The notes beneath the pieces are model-generated. The model saw only the letters and a list, made by a program, of their open reading frames with translations, had not been told where the DNA came from and did not search any database. A stretch of DNA of 64,000 nt, taken from Tridacna crocea (lineage: Eukaryota > Mollusca > Bivalvia > Cardiida > Cardiidae). Positions within the stretch are counted from its first letter, which is position 1, and every line of letters begins with the position of its first letter. The stretch lies in NCBI GenBank assembly GCA_943736015.1, contig OX031059.1:21136501-21200500 (forward strand). Reading direction: 5' to 3'. Positions 29,601 to 41,600 of this stretch are shown here, piece by piece. Made by a program: the position numbers and the translations under genes.

Positions 29601-32600
29601 TATTTCTTTACAAAATATTCTTGTTTTATAATGAACCTTTAGAAGAAAAGTTGTGAAAACATGTAGGAAAAGAAGAAAGTGGTTGGGAACCAGTATATTC
29701 TACTTTCAAAGACTAATTTTATCATTTAAGTAGCATTCAGTTTGTTTTCTAGAAATTCTTGTAATTTGTAAAATGCATTTTCTCCTTTTCAAGTGATGTT
29801 TTCTGTCATTTTAAGTATGAAGCCCATCATTGGAGCCAGAGTTGATTTGTCATCTGCGAAGTCTAACCATTTGGACTATTAAGAAATTTCTTCATCAAGG
29901 AAAAAGTTAATCAGGTGAAATTAAACCAAGTTAACTTGTTACCAAACGACAATATTTTGGGCTTGTGCAGATCAAAAACTTTTGCAGATGACAAAATAAA
30001 AGTGACTGAAAATTTTAAATTTGTTTTGTAAAGAGTAGAAAATATTGTGGGAAAAGAAGAAACTGCTGGTTACCAGCATTTAGTTCTTTTCCCACAATGT
30101 TTTCTAAAGGCTTCTTTCTCAGGGTCGTCAAAAAAAGGGATTGTGTGTAATGGGTTAATTAATGTTTTTAGGAGAATTGTTTAACAACGGTTTCATTTCT
30201 AGCATGGTTGTCTTGGGAAAAAAAAACACAATGGTATTGTCAAAGCCATGCTATTGTTTGCAACAAATTCGGAAAAACTTTCAAAAATTCTTACACCTCT
30301 GTTATAGTTAAAGATATTTATCTGAACTCTTTACCACACAATCCAGACTTTAACGACCTTGAGAAAGAAGCCAATACAAAACAGAATTGTTACCAGAATT
30401 TTCTCCCTATCTGAAAATGTTTTCAAAAGGTTTCTCTTTCAGGGTCTTTACAACTCAGGATTCTGTGGTAAAGGGTTAAGAAATATTTGTGGTTCTTTTA
30501 AGTTTACTGCCATCTGTGTTTTAGGAGTGCCTTATCAGTGGGAAGTTAGAGACAGCTGCCTCCTACCTTATTATTCTGCAAAATTTGGAAAAACCAATGG
30601 CCAGTCGGCAGGTATAACTTTGCTTTTATGCTCAACTAGATGACATAGGAATGCTTGAGAGAGAACTGTTTCTTTTTCCATTATTTTTGTGTGTTGTTTT
30701 TCCATAAACAAAATTAAGTATAAATGTTTGTTTAGTTGTATAGTTGTGTGTAAAAATTTACATTCAGCCATATGTATTCATGATAATTGTTTCTGTATTT
30801 CAAATCTTTATGGGATGTCAAAATTCATGACAAGTCCAAAGTATGTCAAAGAAGTTTGCAAATCAAAAGATAATCTAATGATGGGACGTTTCCGTAAAGG
30901 ATAATAGTTATTTTTGGATAATAGGAGAAGACATGGTTACCAGCATATTTTTTCTTTCTCATAAACTTTTCCACTGTCGTCTTCTGTTGGTTTGTAAAAG
31001 AAAATTAGAACATTTGATAGCCCTTTTACCACACAATGACACCTTTTAACAACCTTCAGAGAGAAGCCTGTTGAAAACAATGTGGAAAAAGGAGAAAATG
31101 CTGGTAACCAGCATTATCTCCTATTCCCACAAAGCTTTCTTCTCTGTCAAAGAAAAATTTCATCATTGGAGCCATCATGAAATTGCAGTCTGCAAATGCT
31201 TTCAATTTAAACAGGTCTAAAATTTTGTGGTGTGGTGGAGAGTTAAGGATCACAGAATAAGGAAAATGTTTGGTGAATGTTTAAGGTTATAATGTGGTAC
31301 ATTTTGTTTTCCACTGCTTCAGTGCTATTTGTGCATACATGTACATGCTCACTTTCCATTTAATGCGCCCGCCCGGGTGGCTCAGAGGTGAGCGTGTCAG
31401 ACTCATGACCTAGTGGTTGTGAGTTCAGTACCCGGTTGAGGTGAACTTTCTTTCCGGCGTATTTTCGCCTTGCCCCTCTGCTGAAACATGTGACAAAAGT
31501 AGTCCGTGGTTTTGGAAAGAAAGTTGTGTAAGCACCGGTGTGAGAGAGCCAGGAAACATATGTGCGTCATGATTAGCTGTTAAAGTGGCGTTAAACCCCA
31601 ATACAACCAACCAACCAATCCATTTAATGCTTTCCTTTACAGCATGCTACCTTGTTGTTAGACTCAGCTGTCAATGCTAGAGAATGGGAACTGGCACAGG
31701 ATATCGTTCGTTTCCTAAAAGCAATAGGTAATCTTTGGAGTGTTTTTTTAGCCATATTTTAATGATTTTTTTAATGTTTGTTCTGCGTTCAAGCAATTTT
31801 TAACTTCACACACTTAAAATTCATTTTCTTCTGGCAATGAAGCAGTCACATTCCCTAAGAATTGAATTTGTAACTAAATTTTCAATCTTTCATAGCTTAA
31901 TTTGCCTTGCACACATGCTTTCATTATGGATCAATCTTGAATTTTGTCATCCAGTAAAAAAGCATAGATACCACCAGAAAAACATTTTGAAAACAGGGGA
32001 ATGTCCCATTTTTCCATAAAACTAGCCCATTTGTCACTGGATCATTTGTCTCTGGATGAATGTTACCTACTAAAATGGATATTTATATCATGTATAAGCC
32101 ATACTCTGGCATAGGAGGGTTTAACTCTGTACCAATGACAAAATTTTAGACTAGTCTAATTTGAAAGCATTTGCATTCGAGAAAACTGTTATGACTCAAA
32201 AATTGAAATTGAAATTTGATTTGGAAAGGATAGAAAACATTGTGTGCTGGTTATCAGCATTTTCTCCTTTTCACACAATTTTTTCAAAAGGCTTTTTTCT
32301 CAGGGTCATTAAAAGTCTGAATTGTGTGGTAAAGAGATAATGGTTCTAAGTGATGTCTAATACAAAGCAAACAATTACATTATTGTGGATCTATAAAATC
32401 TATGTTGTGTAAAAAATAACTTTATCATGAAGTAGAGTGGTCTTTTTACGTGAAGAAAATTCAACAAAAGCAAAAAATTCCAACACATCAGCCTGTGCAC
32501 ACACGGTGATCTAAATCAATATTTATACACAAATGCATTAAACCTCCGTTCGGTTGATAAAGTGGACTGTACATGAATTTGATGCAAGTATTTTCATTTA

Positions 32601-35600
32601 CCAGTCATAACCAAAATTTTTGTGATACATTTGCTTTTTTTTTTCTTTTTAACTCTTTACCAGACAGCCCACCCAGGTGGCTCAGTGGTGAGCGTGTTAG
32701 ACTCATGAACTGGTGGTTGTGAGTTCGATACCCAGTTGAGGAGAACTTTCTTCCTGAAGTTTTTTTTGCCTCTCACCTCTGCTGAAGCATGTGAGAAAAG
32801 TAGTCAGTGGCTTTGGAAAGAAAGTTGTGTTAGTACTGGTGTGAGAAAGCCAAGAAACACAGGTGCTTCACCGACTGCCATGATGTGACCTTAGCTGTTA
32901 AAGTGGCATTAAACCCCAACATAACCAACCAACTTTACCAAACAACAAAATTTTATATCTGCCCAAATTGAAAGTATTTGCAGACAACAAAATGAAAGTG
33001 ACTGAACATTTGAAATTTGTTTTTGGAAGGGTAAAAACATTGTTGGAAAAGCAGAAAATGCTGGTTATCAGCATTTTCTCCTTTTCCCACAATGTTTTCT
33101 AAAGGCTTCTTTCTCAGGGTTGTTAAAAGTCTGGATTGTGTGGTAAAGAGTTAAGAGTAATCATTCAGTTCTAAGTTCTAAGGGTTTTTCAATAACAGAA
33201 ATTGAAATTCATTTGTGCTGGTGGGTTGGGGGAGGGTCAAACCTTATTTTATGCAACTTTAACATGATAATTGATTTTTCATCTCAGATCCGAGTGATGT
33301 GGATGCCACCCCCACCCTGGATCTAAAATTCATGTCTGGACACTACACAACCAGTCCACCAGTATCCACGAGTGAACAAGACAGTTTTACCTTCAGCAGC
33401 GTCAGTAATCTGAGTCGGATACGGAGCTCTAGTGTCACAGCGGATTCTGCCATCCGAGAAATTCAAAAAGAAAAACCCAAACTTACTCATACCAAGTCGG
33501 ACAATCACGTGTCAGTTCGAAAGTAAGTTATGGTTTACCCTGTACTTTATCAACCCCAATGCAGAAGGCTTTAACCCTTTCCCAAACAATTCCTGGTTTT
33601 TACGACCCTGAGATAAAAGCCATTTGAAAACATTATGGGAAAAGGAGAAAATGCTGGTAACCAGCACTTTCTCCTTTTCCCACTGTGTTTTCTATTCTGC
33701 TGAGAACAAATTTCAATTTTTGAGTTAAATTTATTTTGTGGTCTGCAAGTGCTTTCATTTGGACCAGTTTAAAATTTTGTTATTTGGTAAAGAGTTAAAA
33801 CACTCTTGGGTGAGGAGAAAATACTTGTAACAAGCTTTTTTTAATCCTTACCAAACGACAAAGTTTTAGACTGGTCCAAATTGAAAGCATTTGCAGATGA
33901 CAAAATACAGGTGACTGAAAAATTGGAGTTTGATTTGGGAAGGGTAGAAAACACTGTAGGAAAAGGAGAATATGCTGGTTATCAGCATTTTCTCCTTTTC
34001 CCACAATGTTTTCAAAAGGCTTCTTTCTCAGGGGCATTAAGAGTCAGGATTGTGTGGGAAAGACATAAGGGAGATTTTGGCTCTTGAAGAACTCTACTCT
34101 ATTTTTGCCATTCTTTTACATCGATTTAGAAAACTGTAACAACATAGGGTTCTTTGTGTATAGAATCTACCTTATTTCTGTTGTAGAACATCACCACGGC
34201 CAGCGCAGGATGTCATGGCAGACCAGGCTTACATTGATGCCATGCTGTGTCGTCATGCTAGAAAGTTGCTCTCGGCTAACAGAGTACGGGATCTGGGATA
34301 TTTTGCCGCAAATATCAGAGACTTTCAGCTGGTTGGTTGGTTGAAGAAAGAAAGGTATGGTATACTTAACCCATTACCACACAATCCCTCAGAAGCCTGT
34401 TGAAAACATTGTGGGAAAAGGAGAAAATGCTGGTAACCAGCATTTTCTCCTTTTCCCACAATGTTTTCTACCCTTTACAAAACAAATTTCAAATTTTCAG
34501 TCACTTTTATTTCATCATCTGCAAATCCTTTTGATTTGGACAAACCAAAAATTTTGTCGTTTGGTAATGAGTTACTGAGTTCACAATAGATTTATATATG
34601 CCACACTCTGCCAAAAGGGGGCTTAATGCATCTGTGAAAGCATTGGCTTTGGTCAGAGCAGTCCACCCAGGCTGACCTGGGCTGCATCTTTTCATTACAA
34701 GTCAGTTTTATGTATGTCCAAGGCCCAGCTTACTTCATGATTTAGTCAATTGTTCCAAAGAAATGGCTATTCACACAATATGCTTCCCAAGCCAATGGTC
34801 TCCATCCCACATAATGGTCATCAAGATAGTGATTAGTGGTGAGAGAGAATTGAATCCTGTTGCAATGACTATCATCAAGCCTCAGAAAGAAATTGGCTCT
34901 GCTTGGAAATTGAACTATTGAAACTTGCAGAGGTTGCAAAAATTTGGAACAGTATTCTGGGAAAGAAATCGGTAGAGTTTTGGAACTAATCTGTCAAACC
35001 CCCACCACCAATCTACCACCCTGTGCCAAGATTAAATCGTTTCCAGATGATGAAATCTTAGATTGGTCTGAATTGAAAGAAGTTTCAGATGACAAGTTCA
35101 TTATAATTATTATTATCCCCCACCGTAGGCGGAGGGATATAGTTTTAGCGTTGTCCGTCCGTCCGTGTGTCCGTCCCGGCAAATATCTCCAATACCATTG
35201 GACGGAATTTCGTGAAACTTTATACACATGTACAATGACCCATTCTCCCGAGACACTTTTTTTGTTTTTTTGATTCGATGCAAAATGGCCGACTGAGAGC
35301 GATTTTAAGTTTCACTTAAGTTACACTTAAGTACACTTTTAATGTTTGGAGTCTGCTCTTCAAAACTATACAAAGTTTTTACATGGAACTTGTCACATCT
35401 GCCAACCTCCATTAGGAAATGCAGGAAAAAAAGTTTCACCTACATTGACCATGCAACACCACAGTTATTTGCCCTTGTTTTTGTAATAAGGTGTCATGGA
35501 AAAAGGGAGTTTCATGTTATATTTCATTCCATTTCTTTTAAAGGCAACTCATTCCACATTTCTTGACGGAATTGAATAGAATTTTGACAGAATATTTCTT

Positions 35601-38600
35601 GTCATGTCACCTATTGCATACTGTCAACATTTTGCGATTTGTATCTGCGTCATGAAAAAAGGGGGCTTCATGTTTTATTTCATTGTATTTCTTGTGAATG
35701 CAACTAGCCCCATATTTCTTGACAGAATTGAAATGAATTTCACAGAATGTTTCTCATCATTTGACCTATCGCATATTCTCAAGGTTTTACGATTTGTAGC
35801 TGCATCATGAAAAAAGGGGGCTTCATGTTTTATTTCATTTTATTTCTTGTGAATGCAACTCGTCCCATATTTCTTTACAGAATTCAATGGAATTTTCACA
35901 GAATGTTTCTTATCATTTGAGCTATCGCATATTCTCAAGGTTTTGTAATTTGTGGTTGCGTCATGAAAAAAGGAGGCTTCATGTTTTATTTTATTCTATT
36001 TCTTGTGAAGGCAACTCCTCCCACATTTCTTGGTAGATTTGAATGGAATTTTTACATTATCATGTGACCTAACACAACACCTCCCATATTTCTTGGCAGA
36101 TTTGGATGGAATTTTCACCTGATCATGTCACCTACGCCATATTGTCAAGGTTTTGGGATTTGTAGCTTCATCATGGAATAAGGGGGCTTCATGTTACAAT
36201 TTCATTTTTCGCCTGTATCTCTTTAATTACTGGATATATCTCAACAGATTTGGACGAGATTTTCACAGATCATGCGACCTAGCACATGTTGTCAGGGTTT
36301 TGCAGTTTATCACTGTATCATGGAAAAAGGGGACTTTATGTCAAATTTATTTTTTTGTCAGTGTATCTCCAACTTTTATGAAATGCCAAGTTCTGCCAAA
36401 AGGATACTTAATAATCCTGTTATGGACCTCTTTTATATTTTTTTATGTAATGAAATCCTGTGCCATGGAACAAGGGAGCTTAATGTATAATTTCATCATG
36501 GACCAATAACAAAAAGGCCACATGTACATGCATAACAGAATACCTCCTATACACTTGTATCAAAAAAGCTCTTTTTCGGCGGGGGATATCATTTCAACGA
36601 AATTGCTTGTTAAAGTTTTAGAATATGGCACTTGAAGGGCAGAAAATAGTGAAAGAAAAGGAGGAGCAGCTGGTTATCGCTAGTCTTCCTTTTTTACATA
36701 CACTTTTGTCCCCTTCCGAAGGTGGAGTGATATAGTCTTAGTGTTGTCCGTCCATCCATCCATCCTTGTGGCCCTCCAGGAGAATATCTCCAATACCATT
36801 GATTTGAACAGAATTTTGTTAATCTTTATACATATGTACATAACCCATTCTGCTAATACACGTTTTATTCATTTTTTGATTGGATGAAAAAGGGCTGACT
36901 GGGAGTGATTTAAGTTATGTGGTCAAGCAAATTTTTCAGCTGGGGATATCATTTCAACGAAATTGCTCATTAAAAGTATTCTTCCTTAGGGTTAATAAAA
37001 TCTGTTGTGGTGTGGCAAAAGGTTAATGAGGCTTGAATATGTACCTTTTTTTGCTTAACAATTAAGCAGAAACACAATTGGTTCTTTTTCCTTTACAGGT
37101 TACGTTCTGCCAAAGTTGAAGATTTTGTGAGCGCATTGAGAGATCTTCACCATCAATTTGAGTGGCCACTGCCCATCTTGTCTTTCACAGCATATCAACA
37201 GCTCAACAAAAAAGCTTGTAAGTATCTCTCAAGTTTTAACCCTTTACTGTTCGCATGTTTTCTTTACAGCCTAGAGCAAAAAAGTTTTTGAAACTTCATA
37301 GAAAAAGGAGAAATTGCTGTCAACGAGCATTTTCTCCTTTTCTCACAATTTTTTTTTTTACCATTTCAAACAGGTCATTCTTTGAGAAAAATGATAAATT
37401 TGTTGTAAGCAAATACTTTGAAAATGACCTAGTCTGATCTTTGTTTGTCTGGTGGAGAGTTGAAACTTTATGAAACGACTGCCATGTGTTTTTGACCTGC
37501 AGAAAAAGGCTTCTTAACTCTTTACCATTGACAGAATTTTGGACTTGTCCAAATTGAAACCATTTGCAAAATAAATGTGTTTAAGTAGTGTATTTGAAAG
37601 TCTTTGAGGAAGAATGCCTATAAAAACACTATTGCAAAAGGAAAAAAATGCTTGTTAACCAGCATTTTCTTCTTTTTCCAACAATGTTTTCTGCCTGTTT
37701 GAAGATTAATCTCGTTGTAAGAGCCTCATTTCATGTTTCTCTTTAATATACTGTGCTTCAAATTTTGGCCAATCACCTGGTATAGATTCCATACTATAAA
37801 GTGATTGTTACATTTTTGCAGTCTCAACATCCAGCCTAGCCACCTTGTCACTGCTAGACGAGGATATACAGAGTCCCCAGTCCTATAACAAAACTAACAT
37901 CCTTGCGCCAGAAACTGTGGATAATAGTGAACATTCCTTACCAAAGAATGACAGCTTCTTTTCAAATGGAATCTCGGATGACATTATATTAAAGCCTCAG
38001 AGCTTTAAAGGTACAGGTTTGAAATATTCAAAGTTTCTTCACTAATCTGTATAGTACTGACATGAGAACATGATCTTTTCAATTAAGAAAAAGAAATGCC
38101 AAAATTTTGTGATAAACAAGAAAAATAAGTTACAAAGCACTAGAGAAAGTTCTGCATATTCTGATCTTGATCTATTTTTTCCTTTAAAGCAATATGAGTT
38201 GTGCTTACTGCACAGTAATGTGTCCTATCCTGTCAAAGACAAAAATTGTTATTTCAGCAACATTTAATTTTTGTCCGGATATATTTTCAGTTGATGAATA
38301 TGAAAGTTTTATTACATGGTAAAGACTTAACCAGAAAAATCACTGGATTGTAGTTTTTGTCACGTGGACTTTGCCCTTTTGTATACAGCAAAGTTCCAGA
38401 CTCGTCTGTATTGAAGAAACTAATAGACAACAATTATAATCCTGTATTTTAGGCCGATGGTCAACTTTACAATAGAAATTATTGTATGTATTGTTCAGAT
38501 AATGTTATTTAGATGTATTTCATATGATAATACTTGTCCTTGAATATGTATAAAATGTAGGGAAAGGGGATCATGCTGGTAAACAGAAATTGTTGGTAAA

Positions 38601-41600
38601 GGGTCAAAATTTTACCACATAATCCTGCAATTTAGCAACCCTGATAATGAAGGTAAAGGAGAAAATGCAGGTAACCAGGATTTTTTCTTTGTCCACAATA
38701 TTTTCTACCTTATGAAAGGCAAATTCCATCATATTCAGGATTATTAATTTGTTGCTTGCAGATACTTACCACACAGACCATGCGAATAATCTGTTTTCTG
38801 GTAAAGAGTGAAATTCTATAGAAGAACTTAACGAAATGAAATGTTGGTATTCAAAGTTTTGATATGAATCCTTTAACTAGCTGATGACAGCAGCCAAACT
38901 ACTCTGGAAATCTCGGACTCCAGTTCTCTGATAGGAGATTATGAGTTTTTAATGGAGTCCAGTAGTAGCATAGACAGTCTGTCACCAGAGCTTGAACTTC
39001 TAACTCAAGAAATTTGTTCCAAGGGACCACAACAGTCTGAGGTGGAACTCAGGTACGTCAACATATCATTTTTAGTGCTTGATCACTCCCACACGTCTGG
39101 GTTTTGTGTGGTCAAGAGTTGAGCATATAAGATTGATAATGTATATAAATGTATTTATGTAATGAATGTATGTGTATGATTCTTACTTGATGGGCTGTGG
39201 GTTTGTGGAAGTATTCTTTGGCAAGGCAATCTAGAGCCTCATTCTTGTTCAATGAAACACCTGACACACATAAAGTATAGAGTTATATAACAAATAATTA
39301 TTAAAACCAGATAAAACAACATTCAATTATTTGCCCCCCCCTTTTTTTTTTCAAAGACTTGGGGGGAAATTAGGGTCTGTGCTAGGTGTAATAGGTGTAA
39401 TGCAAGCAGGCTTTACAGAAGTCAGTGTGCATGTCTGTTTTTTGTAAAAGAAAATGGGATTCTTCCCCTGAATGCAGATTAATTTTGAGCAGGATAATAA
39501 GATAAACCTTTAAATGTAAATGTTTTATATATTTTATCCTGTCCAATATCTTTTATTAGTTACATGGAAGATGACCTCTCAGTTATTAATAGGAACAGAA
39601 TTTTGATCTTTTATCCTCAGTGATGGCTGTGAAAAAGTTGTTGTAGCATGTATGATATACATGTATTTTATAGCATGTTTAGATTAAAGTTCCAGTTGCA
39701 GCCAAAAGTTAACTTAAATCATGCCGTTTAAAACTGTGAATATTATTGTGAGGATGACAATCTGTTAATTGGCATTCAGTCCAAGTATTAGTTACTGGCA
39801 GGAAATCAATGTTAGAATCTGATTCAATCCTTTACCACACTGTCCTGACTTTTAACTCTTTACAATACAACAACATTTTAGACAGGTCCAAATTGAAAGC
39901 ACTTGCAGATGACAAAATTAATGTCACCCGAGTATTTAAATTTGTTTCCAGCAGGGTAGAAAACATTGTGGGAAAAGGAGAAAATGCTGGTAGCCAGCAT
40001 TTTCTCCTTTTCGAACAGTGATTTCAAAAGGGTTCTTTCTCAATGTCATAAAAACCAGGGATTGTTTGGGAAAGGGTTAACAACCCTATAGAAGATACCT
40101 TCTGAAAACATTGAGGGAAAAGGAGAAAATGCTGGTAAACAGCATTTTCTCCTTTTCCCACAATGTTTTCTATCCTATAAATGAATAATATCCCTGAATG
40201 AGTCACATTGAAATTCAGTTGTCATCTGAAAATATTTTCAACTTAGACAAGTCTAAATTTTTCTTTTGAGGTCGAAGTTAACCAAAGCAACACAGAAACA
40301 GGTGGTCTTTTTCCACAATTTGACTGAAATAATGTTGAATTTGAAATCCAAGAATCAATCAAAGAAATTTTCCTCTCTTTTTTTTTTTGTCTTTCATAGA
40401 TATTTGTTTCAAATCACACTTGAAGCAGGATGTTTGGAATGGGCTCTATTGATTGGTATCGTGCTAAGGGACACCTTATCTGTGATAAGAACGGTCAACA
40501 CCGCCAGTATGACAGACACACCTCTAGAGATTGTTGGAAGGATGAGGGAGGGATTATCTGCACTTGAGTTATGGTCAGAGACAGGATGGTAATTTTTGTA
40601 TTTGCTTCATTTTTTTTTTGAATAACAAATAATGCTATTGGTACTTCTCTATTTAGTTGTTAACCCCAAATGCTCTGTTTCATGACACTGGTGTGAAATC
40701 CTTTTTGAAAACATGAGAAAAGAAGTAAAATGCTTGTTTCCAGCATTGTCTCTTTTTTCCCCACAATCATTCCCACCTTTGTTAACCCTTTACCACACAA
40801 TGCCTACTTTTGATGCTCTTGGAAAAGAAGCCTTTTGAAAACATTGTTGGCAAAAAAGATGTTGCTTGTAACCAGCATTTTCTCCTTTTCTCATAAGGTT
40901 TTCTATCCTTTCAGACAAAGACTGCACCATTTGAGCCACTCTGAAACTCTTGTCAGTTTTCAATTTGAACAAGGCTAAAATTTTGTTGCCTGGTAAAGGG
41001 TTAAGGCGAATTTCATCATTTGAACAACATGTAATTTGTCATAGCCAACTGCTCACAGTATGGAGATATTTATTCAAAGTTGTGTCATTAGAAGGGTAAT
41101 CATTTGCTGTTTTCAACATTATTTCAGTTACTAGTATATTGCGGCAGCTAATGCACCTATCCATGCTTTCCTGGAGTCTCTTTCATCAGTACTCCACACT
41201 ATTTTCTTTCCAAGTTACTGGCTGCTTTCCCACATAAACACCATTGAGACAAGGTCAGCGGTGAGAGAGGAATGAATCCTGTCACGATGACTGTCATCAA
41301 TACTCGGACAGAAATTGGCCGAGCTGGGGATCTAACCCATAACCCCCTGTTCTCAAGTCCTGTACGTTAGCAACTGAGCTACCAGGGCTTGGCAGGAGGG
41401 TAATCAGAGTTTAAGTGGATCATATTTATTGTAGCAGAAAGAGATGCATATTTGGCAAAACAGATTTTGAAAAAGAAAGATACTATGCTATCATAAGCCT
41501 TTCTAAAACAACAAATTGTAGACCTATCAAAATTGAGAACATCTGCAGGTAGCATCTCAAAGTGATGCTCTTGAGGTCTTTGACAGGGTAGAAAACACTG

